30,093 bases of DNA from CAZUQP01 sp964622455. Lineage in GTDB: Bacteria; Pseudomonadota; Gammaproteobacteria; DSM-16500. The notes under the pieces were generated by a model. The model worked only from the letters and a program-made list of their open reading frames with translations, searched no databases and was not told the origin of the DNA. Position numbers and translations under genes: made by a program. The stretch is taken from positions 1 through 30,093 of the forward strand of contig CAZUQP010000023.1 of the NCBI GenBank assembly GCA_964622455.1. The letters are read 5' to 3'. Positions 7,905 to 15,715 of the stretch are shown here, piece by piece (the stretch's first letter is position 1; each line of letters opens with the position of its first letter).

Positions 7905-10900
7905 ATGAGCAGTCCACGCAACGACCAAAGCCCGCCGCCTCCGGAGCTGAAAATTGCACCGGGACAGGTCAATGTTCCCTCAAGCCTGAAAGAATTTAAG
8001 CAACTCATTGAAAATGTCAATGCTGCAACAAGTAAAATAAAGGATAAAAAATCAACAGAGGGTGACTATACCCTCATAAGCAATTTTATCGAAATCATTG
8101 GAAAAATAAGAAAGAGCAAGAATATCCAGATAAAACAGATAAAAAAATTGACTTTCCAAGATAGCGCGAGATCCTTGATCGATGATTGCAATGACATTAT
8201 TAAGCGCAAAGAAGATCCCGCTAAAAAACAAAATATAACACAAAAAGAATTTAAAGAATTAGAAGAAAAAATTAAAAATATTAAATCAAAAGATCTAGGG
8301 GTAAACGAAGCAACAGAAACAATATCCGCTTTCGATAAGGCGCTCACTTATCTCTCGACACAAAAACCTATTCCAAAGTGGATAGAATCAGAAGCACTTT
8401 TTGCGTGGATAGAAATTAAATTATGCGTATGCGACTCTGACCCAGAAAAAGAAAAAATCGATAATATTTTAGAAAATACAGAAATATGTGATAAAATATT
8501 TTTAGATAACAAAGATAACAAACCAAAAGAAGTAGAAAAATTAATTACAAGCTTATTTATACCAAGCAAAATATTTTTATATACACCAGAACAAAAAGCA
8601 AAGGAATTAATTCCACTTGCACTAAGCAAAGATGCTCTTCACTCAAAAGAAAAAGCCGAAGAAGAAAAGGAAGAACATAACGGATTGATTGCAATTGAAA
8701 CAGCTAGAATAGGAGAAGAAGACGACGCAGAAAAAAAAGAATATTTAGAAACTGTTTTAAAAAAAATAGGTAAAAAAGGAAAATATCTATCAGATAAAGA
8801 AGAAATCATAGCAAAACGTAACGAAAAATTAACTTCACTCAAATCAAAAATATATGGCTACCTTCACCAAGAAAAGACAAAATCATTACTTAATACGGCT
8901 AATAACTGCTTAAAATTAAATATTGATGAATCAATTAATTCTCTCAATAATGACCCTTCAAATGAACTTCTATCTACTCCCATCATAAAAAATATCTCGT
9001 TTATATTTAACTACGCTTCAGCAGAAAAACTCATTAATCAGTCCAACTTATTCGATCTTATTGATCATGGTCCAAGCACCATGATCAATATTGCAAATAG
9101 TAGTCCTACAAAAGATCTATTTGTTAAATTGCTCTCTTCAGATAAAAGTAAGGCAAGAGAGTATGCATTTCGAAAGTTAAAAAAATTGCACAAATTAATC
9201 GAAAATCCAAAAACTAAAGAGACTAAAGAAGAAAAGGATTCAGGAATCTCATTAAAGGGTTTTTCATCAGAATCATATAAATTACAATTCATTTTAATTA
9301 AATATTTATTAGAAAATCCAGAATCTCCGCAAAATCAAACCTATGATGATCTTTTAAAAGAGAATGAATTCATCCAAAAGTCGTTACTCATTCTTTCATT
9401 GTCTAAATTTACAAGAGAAAAAATAGATGGGATCGATATAATTGAAGATAATGATAATAAAAATTATATTGAATCGTTTGTAAAAAACCACCTTTCAAAA
9501 ATTGATCTTTTAATAAAAACTAAAAAAGCTAAAATAACAGAAGAAATCAATAAACTTACTAAAGAAAATAACAAAATAGCAGATGAAATAAAGAAGCATA
9601 ACCCTAAGGGTAATATAAAAATTTCAGCATTAAATGACAAAAATGAAGAATTAAAGCGCCTTATTAAAAAACTAACAAATGAACATACCTTTATAGAAGA
9701 AACTTGGAAAGCGGTAAGCAACCCTGTCAGATTTAACGAATTATCTCAGAAAATCGAACAATCATCCTCCTTAACGAAAGAGGAAAAAGAAACACTACGT
9801 AAATCAGCCGAAGAATTAAAAAAAGCCATTGATAATGATCATCGTCAAGCGATAGAGAATAAAATCAGTGAGATCATAACTGATCCGGAGAATTCTATAA
9901 GAAAATCATTTGAATCCATTATTCAACACATTCCTGCCAAAGATCCATATATTGACCCAACAGAAGAAAGCATGGCGCATATAGTAAAGGCTGTTACAGA
10001 TGCTATTGCATTAGAAAAAGCGGAGAAAGAACGGAGGTTAATGGAAGAAAAAGAACGCCTTAAAGCAGAAGAAAAAGAACGTAAAGAACAACAACATCAG
10101 TTAGAAGAGCAAAAACTGCAACAAGAAGAAGAAAAACTTGCAGAAGAAGAATTTTTAGTTGATATAGAAGCCTTGACTGTCATGTTAGAAACCATGGAAC
10201 AAATAACCTCACAGGCACAATACAGCCGTGCAGCGCGAGAAGAAGCAAAACCTACTTTTTTTAGACCAAACGTTATACCTGAAAGATTAGAAAAGCTCGT
10301 TGAAAGAATTGAGGACAATATTAAAGCGTTAGGAGTTAATCAAACTAACATATTATTACCGAAAAATGTGCGTCGTGAAATTTTATTAGATGATCAAAAC
10401 CTAGAAAAAACTATTGCTGGTAAAATCCAACAAGAAGAAAAATTAATAACTCATGCAGCATCACAACCAGTGATTTCTTCAGCTCCTGGAATAAGCGGAA
10501 TTTTGGAAAATGGTAAGGCTGCACTGAATGTTGTGAATGAACCTTTTTACTACGAAGAAAAAAATTCAAAACCCGTTGCTTACCTTGAAAGAATAGGAAA
10601 AAACGGTGCACACACTATGGCCATTCTTCAGCCGTTAAAGGTCAGTGAAAGCAAAGATAATTTCGCACATCTTGATTTGGCCAATAAAATGTATTTATCT
10701 TTTATCAGAAATTTTGGCAAACCACGAACGATGTATATATTGCCAAGTGAAGATAGCAGAATGACTCAAGCATTTATTCTGATATGTGCAGCAACCGGAA
10801 TTCCTTATCAAAACCAATCGGGAATACGTTATAAACCCACAAAAGAAGAAATAAGTGACGTAAAAGAACTGATTAGAACAGGAAAACTCGAAAAAGAAAT

Positions 10901-11111
10901 TACCATTTCAGTTGATGATCAGATGAAAAAACTTGAAGATACAATCCGTCAGATAAAAAATCCGATCATCAAAGAACGAGTCCAAACATTGGCCGATAAA
11001 ATTAAAACCGCCATTGAACACCCCTCACACGCGATGGATAAAATGCAAACCCTTGCGACAGAAATTGTAGATAACCGCCCCAAAAAATCTACGTTTGGGC
11101 GAACTCCTTAA
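7905..11111 (+). CDS. 1068-aa lysine/glutamate-rich coiled-coil protein, candidate secreted effector
   Basis: The ATG is preceded by AAGGTG with 5 nt spacing. The N-terminus is proline-rich (SPPPPELKIAPG). Residues 30-690 are almost entirely helical, unusually rich in Lys, Glu, Asn and Ile, matching the very A-rich DNA. A continuous charged helix spans about 703-750 (EKAEKERRLMEEKERLKAEE and onward). A compact region at about 875-980 contains YYEEKNSKPVAYLERIG, an ANKMYLSFIRNFGKPRTMYIL helix-strand unit and MTQAFILICAATGIPYQ. The last ~85 residues are helical, ending KKSTFGRTP. There is no signal peptide or transmembrane helix. The make-up resembles large Legionella/Coxiella type IV effectors; a structural protein cannot be excluded. 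Codon use is more A-rich than in the neighbouring housekeeping genes. Confidence 0.65.
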   Translation: MSSPRNDQSPPPPELKIAPGQVNVPSSLKEFKQLIENVNAATSKIKDKKSTEGDYTLISNFIEIIGKIRKSKNIQIKQIKKLTFQDSARSLIDDCNDIIKRKEDPAKKQNITQKEFKELEEKIKNIKSKDLGVNEATETISAFDKALTYLSTQKPIPKWIESEALFAWIEIKLCVCDSDPEKEKIDNILENTEICDKIFLDNKDNKPKEVEKLITSLFIPSKIFLYTPEQKAKELIPLALSKDALHSKEKAEEEKEEHNGLIAIETARIGEEDDAEKKEYLETVLKKIGKKGKYLSDKEEIIAKRNEKLTSLKSKIYGYLHQEKTKSLLNTANNCLKLNIDESINSLNNDPSNELLSTPIIKNISFIFNYASAEKLINQSNLFDLIDHGPSTMINIANSSPTKDLFVKLLSSDKSKAREYAFRKLKKLHKLIENPKTKETKEEKDSGISLKGFSSESYKLQFILIKYLLENPESPQNQTYDDLLKENEFIQKSLLILSLSKFTREKIDGIDIIEDNDNKNYIESFVKNHLSKIDLLIKTKKAKITEEINKLTKENNKIADEIKKHNPKGNIKISALNDKNEELKRLIKKLTNEHTFIEETWKAVSNPVRFNELSQKIEQSSSLTKEEKETLRKSAEELKKAIDNDHRQAIENKISEIITDPENSIRKSFESIIQHIPAKDPYIDPTEESMAHIVKAVTDAIALEKAEKERRLMEEKERLKAEEKERKEQQHQLEEQKLQQEEEKLAEEEFLVDIEALTVMLETMEQITSQAQYSRAAREEAKPTFFRPNVIPERLEKLVERIEDNIKALGVNQTNILLPKNVRREILLDDQNLEKTIAGKIQQEEKLITHAASQPVISSAPGISGILENGKAALNVVNEPFYYEEKNSKPVAYLERIGKNGAHTMAILQPLKVSESKDNFAHLDLANKMYLSFIRNFGKPRTMYILPSEDSRMTQAFILICAATGIPYQNQSGIRYKPTKEEISDVKELIRTGKLEKEITISVDDQMKKLEDTIRQIKNPIIKERVQTLADKIKTAIEHPSHAMDKMQTLATEIVDNRPKKSTFGRTP

Positions 11112-11222
11112 AGCTAGGACTGTAACGCAACTGGTACCCTCTACATTTGGTTCTATAATTGCTGCATCTAATCCCGTGTGTGACATTGAATTCCCACTAC
11201 GGCCTCATCAAGCTAAACTTGA

Positions 11223-11250
11223 ATAATTGTAGCCCATGAGCTACAATTAT
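11223..11250 (+). promoter_or_regulatory. Perfect inverted repeat, probable toxin-antitoxin operator
   Basis: Arms ATAATTGTAGC (11223-11233) and GCTACAATTAT (11240-11250) are perfectly complementary over 11 bp around a 6-nt centre CCATGA. It lies between and over the -35 and -10 of the operon below and ends 15 bp before the toxin ATG. There is no U-run, so an operator fits better than a terminator. Confidence 0.65.
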
Positions 11251-11256
11251 ATTATA
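11228..11256 (+). promoter_or_regulatory. Promoter of the HigBA-type operon
   Basis: TTGTAG (11228-11233) and TATTAT (11251-11256) are spaced by 17 bp. The -35 lies in the left arm of the inverted repeat, and the -10 abuts the right arm, so repressor binding would block it. The leader to the toxin start is very short; AAGGA sits 4 nt before the ATG. Confidence 0.55.
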
Positions 11257-11264
11257 AGGATATT

Positions 11265-11594
11265 ATGAAGAAAGAATTAAGAACATATCGTACAAAAACT
11301 GGAAAAGATCCTTTTACTGATTGGCTCGAATCTTTGAGGGATATTAAAGGCAGAGCACAAATTACTAACCGCCTAAATCGCGCAGCTGTAGGACATTATG
11401 GAGATCGTGATTCAGTTGGCGAAGGAATTTATGAACTAAGAATTCACTATGGTCCTGGATATCGGCTATATTTTTCAGAACAAGGGGATACTCTACTGTT
11501 ATTGCTCATTGGTGGAAGTAAACGCACACAAAAACAAGACGTAAAGAAAGCTAAACAATATTTGGCGGAATTTCGGGAGCGCTGTTATGACTAA
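11265..11594 (+). CDS. RelE/HigB-like addiction-module killer protein
   Basis: 109 aa, the size of the TIGR02683-type addiction module killer family within the RelE/ParE superfamily. Features seen: N-terminal KDPFTDWLESLRD with I-x-NRLNRA helices, then the core GDRDSVGEGIYELRIHYGPGYRLYF and the C-terminal strand LLLLLIGGSKRTQKQDVKKAKQYL. The E-L-R-I-x-x-G-PGYR-L/V-YF pattern is diagnostic. Known members inhibit translation by ribosome-dependent mRNA cleavage. The toxin gene comes first and overlaps the antitoxin gene by 8 bp, the reversed order typical of HigBA-like modules. A near-perfect palindrome overlaps the promoter. Confidence 0.88.
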   Translation: MKKELRTYRTKTGKDPFTDWLESLRDIKGRAQITNRLNRAAVGHYGDRDSVGEGIYELRIHYGPGYRLYFSEQGDTLLLLLIGGSKRTQKQDVKKAKQYLAEFRERCYD

Positions 11595-11907
11595 ACGAAG
11601 CATTCATAAAAACACAGGTAATTATGAAGAATGGTTGATTAATTCTTTAAAAAATAAAAAAGAAGCTGCAACGTATTTACAAGTTGCATTAGATGAATAT
11701 CAAAATGATGGCGACTTAGAAGCATTTTTAATGGCATTACGTCATGTTGCTGAAGCGCAGGGTGGATTAGGTAAATTATCTAAAAAAACACACTTGAATC
11801 GAGAAAGTCTTTACAAAACCCTTTCAAGCAAAGGTAATCCAAAATTGCAAACTATTGGCATTCTTCTAAAAGGATTGGGATTTGAGTTTTTTATAAAAGC
11901 AGCTTAG
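11587..11907 (+). CDS. HigA-like HTH antitoxin of the addiction module
   Basis: 106 aa. The N-terminal half (YEEWLINSLKNKKEAATYLQVALDEY) matches the antitoxin partner family TIGR02684. The C-terminal half is a helix-turn-helix: LRHVAEAQGGLGKLSKKTHLNRESLYKTLSSKGNPKLQTIGILLKGLGFEF, where LSKKTHLNRESLYKTLS is the DNA-contacting unit. It should neutralise the upstream toxin and repress the operon through the inverted repeat at 11223-11250. The start ATG overlaps the toxin 3' end by 8 bp, indicating coupled translation. Some annotations describe this family as an Xre-type or dinJ-like regulator; the pairing here settles the role. Confidence 0.87.
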   Translation: MTKRSIHKNTGNYEEWLINSLKNKKEAATYLQVALDEYQNDGDLEAFLMALRHVAEAQGGLGKLSKKTHLNRESLYKTLSSKGNPKLQTIGILLKGLGFEFFIKAA

Positions 11908-11983
11908 AAAAACTTTAAATTAAGTTAAGAGATCAAGTCTTCATTTGAGATTTAGTAAGGTGTCAGTTGAAGTACATTAATAT

Positions 11984-12622
11984 TTATTTTGTACTTAAAT
12001 TTTCAAATAAAAGATCTCGCAGTCGAAGCAACTGCCCATGAAAAAAATGTCCTGCGTCTAAAATACGAATCACCTGAGGTTTAGGATGAAGCGTTTCAAT
12101 CCAATCAAATACTTCCTTCGGTGAAACCACTTCATCTTGTTCGCCCTGCACTAAAATCCAAGGACACGTGACGGGCGATAAATCATCTTCTTTAAAACGT
12201 GAAACTTGTGGTGCCACCGTAATGAGTTGCGCGGGAGATAATGCTATCGCCGCCTTAGTTGCAACATAAGCACCAAAAGAAAAACCTGCTAACCAAAGTT
12301 TATCATTTGGAAAAATTTTTTTTAACCATTCTGAAATAAAAATAACATCTGCTACCTCGCCTTTTCCGTCAGCATGTGTTCCTTCACTTTTACCGACCCC
12401 GCGAAAATTAAATCGCACTGTGCGTAAACCCAAATCGTGACAAACACGTGCGAGTGTTGTCACCACTTTATTTTTCATCGTGCCGCCAAATAAAGGATGC
12501 GGATGACAAATAATGGCTGTAGCCGTTGCAGGATTATTTTTAGCAGGCGCTGCTAAAATTTCTATATTTCCCGCAGGACCTGAAAGTAAAAAAGTCGTTT
12601 CTGTTAATGGAAAATTTTGCAT
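11984..12622 (-). CDS. Alpha/beta hydrolase (COG2945-like, serine hydrolase)
   Basis: 212 aa, a compact cytosolic alpha/beta hydrolase. HPHP at 40-43 with FGGTM is the signature loop of this dienelactone-hydrolase-like family. The nucleophile elbow is G-F-S115-F-G. The acid is probably D163 (VQGEQDEVV), and H192 (DAGHFFHG) completes the triad. FRGVGKSEGTHADGKGE fits the conserved glycine-rich strand region. The substrate is unknown; members are generally annotated only as predicted hydrolases. AAGG lies 7 nt before the ATG. It runs towards the toxin-antitoxin operon (convergent, 76 bp gap), and the MITE-like repeat sits just upstream, close to its promoter. Confidence 0.85.
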   Translation of the reverse strand: MQNFPLTETTFLLSGPAGNIEILAAPAKNNPATATAIICHPHPLFGGTMKNKVVTTLARVCHDLGLRTVRFNFRGVGKSEGTHADGKGEVADVIFISEWLKKIFPNDKLWLAGFSFGAYVATKAAIALSPAQLITVAPQVSRFKEDDLSPVTCPWILVQGEQDEVVSPKEVFDWIETLHPKPQVIRILDAGHFFHGQLLRLRDLLFENLSTK

Positions 12623-12663
12623 AGTGCTGCCTTCGATAACATTTTTCTATAATGCGGCTATAA

Positions 12664-12757
12664 TTCCCTCCTTTGAAAAAGGAGGGTTAGGGAGGATTTG
12701 TCATAAAATAATCTTAATATACAAATCCCCCTCAATCCCCCTTTTTTAAAGGGGGAA
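12664..12757. repeat. MITE-like paired palindromic repeat
   Basis: Two ~37-bp units in opposite orientation flank a 19-nt AT-rich core. The left unit (12664-12701) starts TTCCCTCCTTTG and ends GGATTTGT; the right unit (12721-12757) is its imperfect reverse complement, starting ACAAATCCCC and ending GGGGGAA. Each contains its own hairpin (CCCTCCTTT/AAAGGAGGG-type; CCCCCTTTTTTAAAGGGGG-type). No ORF or clear target duplication is seen. It fills the space between the hydrolase start and the uvrA stop, and may also terminate uvrA transcription. The left unit is nearly identical to the repeat at 21657-21694. Confidence 0.75.
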
Positions 12758-12770
12758 GCTCATAGTCAAA

Positions 12771-15599
12771 TTATTTCTCCACCATTTTTCGCAAAAACAT
12801 ACCTGTATACGATGTTTTATGCTGGGCTACTTCTTCAGGCGTACCTGTTGCAACGATTTGTCCGCCGCGATTGCCGCCCTCAGGCCCTAAATCAATGATC
12901 CAATCCGCGGTTTTAATCACATCTAAATTATGTTCGATAATAACAATTGTATTGCCATCATCACGCAATCGATGCAAAACTTTCAGCAATTGTTCGATAT
13001 CATAAAAATGTAATCCCGTCGTCGGTTCATCTAAAATATATAATGTGCTTCCCGTATCACGCCTTGACAATTCACGCGCCAATTTAATGCGTTGCGCTTC
13101 ACCGCCTGATAATGTCGTCGCACTTTGTCCTAAACAAATATAAGAAAGCCCAACATCGATCAACGTTTGTAATTTACGCGCGACCATCGGGATAGGATCA
13201 AAAAATTTTCGCGCATCTTCAATGGTCATTTCAAGGATCTGCTGAATATTTTTTCCTTTATACATAATTTCAAGCGTTTCACGATTGTAGCGTTTTCCTT
13301 GACACACATCACACGTCACATACACATCTGCCAGAAAATGCATTTCTACTTTAATGACACCATCACCCTGACACGCTTCACATCGCCCGCCTTTTACATT
13401 AAAACTAAAACGCCCAGGCTGATAACCGCGCGCACGCGCTTCTTCTGTGCCTGCAAATAATTCACGAATCGGTGTCAATAAACCGGTGTAAGTTGCGGGA
13501 TTTGAACGCGGCGTGCGTCCAATCGGGCTTTGATCAATATCAATGACTTTATCAAGATATTGAATACCATCAACTGAATGAAAAGGTGCAGGTTCTCGTG
13601 ATGTTGCTCCATTTAATGCGCGTGCTGCAATCGGCCCTAGCGTATCATTAATCAGTGTTGATTTGCCGGAACCTGACACACCTGTGATGCAGGTCATCAC
13701 CCCCAGTGGAATCGTGACATTAATTTTACGTAAATTATTACCGGATGCACCTTGCAATGAAATCACTTTTTTAGGATTAATAGGCACACGTTTTCGCGGC
13801 ACTGCAATACTGCGTTTACCTGATAAATATTGTCCTGTGAGTGATGCAGGATTTTTTAAAATATCTTTGGGTTTGCCAATCGCTACAATTTCACCGCCAT
13901 GAACACCAGCACCAGGCCCCAAATCAATGACATAGTCCGCACTTAAAATGGCATCTTCATCATGTTCAACCACAATGACAGTGTTGCCTAAATCACGTAA
14001 TTGATGCAAGGTTTCAAGTAAGCGTGCATTATCGCGTTGATGCAATCCAATCGAGGGTTCATCTAAAATGTACATCACACCCACCAATCCTGCACCAATT
14101 TGGCTCGCTAAACGAATACGCTGCGCTTCACCGCCCGATAAAGTTTCTGCACTGCGATCTAAACTTAAATAATCTAACCCAACATTCACTAAAAAAGTTA
14201 AACGGCTAATTAATTCTTTTTTAATTTTTTCGGCAATTTCTGCGCGATAACCAGGAAGTTTTAATTTTTCAAAAAATATTTTAGCTTGGCTGATGGGCAA
14301 TGTAGTAATCATAGGAAGTGTTGTGTTCGCCACAAACACATAACGCGCTGCCTGACACAAACGCGTGCCATTGCAATCATCACACGGTTTTACAGAAAGA
14401 TACTTACTTAATTCTTCACGCACCATAGAAGATTCTGTATCACGATAGCGCCGTTCCATATTAGGAATAACACCTTCAAATACATCGGTTTTTGAAAAAC
14501 CACGGCCTTCTTCATTGCGATAATTAAATTTAATCATGTCATCGCCGCTGCCATACAAAATAACTTGCTGAATTTTTTTAGGAAGCAAACTAAAAGGATG
14601 TTCTACATTAAATTTATAATGTTTGGCGAGGGACGATAACAATTGAAAATAATAGCCGTTACGTCTGTCCCAACCACGCACCGCACCTTCTGCGACACTT
14701 AATTTAGGATTTACAATAATTAAATTCGGATCAAAGTGTTGTTTCACTCCCAATCCATCACAAGAAGAACAAGCACCGCTTGGACTATTAAATGAAAATA
14801 ATCGCGGCGTTAATTCTGCCAAACTATAACCGCAATCAGGGCACGCAAATTTTGCAGAAAAAACGTGCGGCGTTTTTTTGGGTTGATCCATAAAACCAAC
14901 AGTCACTAATCCATCGGCTAAATGAAGTGCGGTTTCAAATGATTCAGCTAAACGCACGCGGATATCTTCACGCACTTTCAAACGGTCAATCACCACTTCA
15001 ATCGTGTGTTTTTTCCGTAAATCAAGTTTGGGCGGATGATCAAGCTCGACGATCTCGCCATCAATGCGCGCGCGAATATAACCATCGGTATGTAATTTTT
15101 GCAGCAATTCAATATGCTCGCCTTTGCGCTCACGCACAACAGGCGCCAAAATCATGATTTTGGTCTCTTCTGGAAATGCCAAAACCGTATCAACCATTTG
15201 GCTCACCGTTTGCGCTTCTAATACATGACCATGCACGGGACATCGCGGCTGACCGACTTTAGCAAATAACAAACGTAAATAATCATAAATTTCGGTGATC
15301 GTGCCGACCGTTGAACGCGGATTATGAGATGTGGATTTTTGTTCGATAGAGATGGCGGGCGATAATCCTTCAATATGATCAACATCCGGCTTTTCCATCA
15401 TCGATAAAAATTGCCGTGCATAGGATGATAAAGATTCTACATAACGACGCTGGCCTTCCGCATAAAGCGTATCAAACGCTAAGGACGATTTACCAGAACC
15501 CGATAACCCCGTAATGACGATTAGTTGATCACGCGGAATGTTGACATGGATGTTTTTTAAATTATGGGTGCGGGCACCGCGAATTTGAATTTCTTTCAT
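12771..15599 (-). CDS. uvrA: Excinuclease ABC subunit A
   Basis: 942 aa, full length for UvrA. It has two ABC ATPase halves: the first Walker A GLSGSGKS at 31-38 and the second GVSGSGKST near 640. Two LSGGEAQRI signature motifs are present, with Walker B in MYILDEPSIGL and LYILDEPTTGL. Zinc modules are visible at CPDCGY...CSSCDG and CEACQGDG...CDVCQG. UvrA with UvrB scans DNA for bulky lesions in nucleotide excision repair. AGGA lies 5 nt before the ATG, and an extended -10 promoter lies at 15623-15631. No LexA-type CTGT-N8-ACAG box is visible upstream, so SOS control is not supported here. Confidence 0.98.
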   Translation of the reverse strand: MKEIQIRGARTHNLKNIHVNIPRDQLIVITGLSGSGKSSLAFDTLYAEGQRRYVESLSSYARQFLSMMEKPDVDHIEGLSPAISIEQKSTSHNPRSTVGTITEIYDYLRLLFAKVGQPRCPVHGHVLEAQTVSQMVDTVLAFPEETKIMILAPVVRERKGEHIELLQKLHTDGYIRARIDGEIVELDHPPKLDLRKKHTIEVVIDRLKVREDIRVRLAESFETALHLADGLVTVGFMDQPKKTPHVFSAKFACPDCGYSLAELTPRLFSFNSPSGACSSCDGLGVKQHFDPNLIIVNPKLSVAEGAVRGWDRRNGYYFQLLSSLAKHYKFNVEHPFSLLPKKIQQVILYGSGDDMIKFNYRNEEGRGFSKTDVFEGVIPNMERRYRDTESSMVREELSKYLSVKPCDDCNGTRLCQAARYVFVANTTLPMITTLPISQAKIFFEKLKLPGYRAEIAEKIKKELISRLTFLVNVGLDYLSLDRSAETLSGGEAQRIRLASQIGAGLVGVMYILDEPSIGLHQRDNARLLETLHQLRDLGNTVIVVEHDEDAILSADYVIDLGPGAGVHGGEIVAIGKPKDILKNPASLTGQYLSGKRSIAVPRKRVPINPKKVISLQGASGNNLRKINVTIPLGVMTCITGVSGSGKSTLINDTLGPIAARALNGATSREPAPFHSVDGIQYLDKVIDIDQSPIGRTPRSNPATYTGLLTPIRELFAGTEEARARGYQPGRFSFNVKGGRCEACQGDGVIKVEMHFLADVYVTCDVCQGKRYNRETLEIMYKGKNIQQILEMTIEDARKFFDPIPMVARKLQTLIDVGLSYICLGQSATTLSGGEAQRIKLARELSRRDTGSTLYILDEPTTGLHFYDIEQLLKVLHRLRDDGNTIVIIEHNLDVIKTADWIIDLGPEGGNRGGQIVATGTPEEVAQHKTSYTGMFLRKMVEK

Positions 15600-15622
15600 A
15601 AGAATCCTAAAAATGGGCGGCT

Positions 15623-15631
15623 ATTATAGCA
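15623..15631 (-). promoter_or_regulatory. Extended -10 promoter of uvrA
   Basis: On the minus strand TGCTATAAT matches the extended -10 consensus (TGnTATAAT) exactly, 24 nt before the uvrA ATG. The -35 region is poor, as allowed with an extended -10. Confidence 0.6.
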
Positions 15632-15715
15632 GATTCATCAAAATTAGCGCACTTTCCCTTTTTCCCTATTACCCGTAAAATAGGCACTTGCTTATAAATA
15701 AAGATTATAAATGTA

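Noticed and set aside
11970..11996. Inverted repeat AAGTACA / TGTACTT between the antitoxin and the hydrolase ends
   Set aside because: Seven-bp arms, AT-rich, 13-nt loop and no U-run; too weak for a terminator and overlaps the hydrolase stop codon.
12513..12749. 78-aa plus-strand frame over the hydrolase start and the repeat
   Set aside because: It crosses the palindromic repeat and is antisense to a well-supported gene; no coding signals.
15600..15715. Possible SOS control of uvrA or ssb
   Set aside because: No CTGT-N8-ACAG-like site is visible in the divergent region, only an extended -10 for uvrA.
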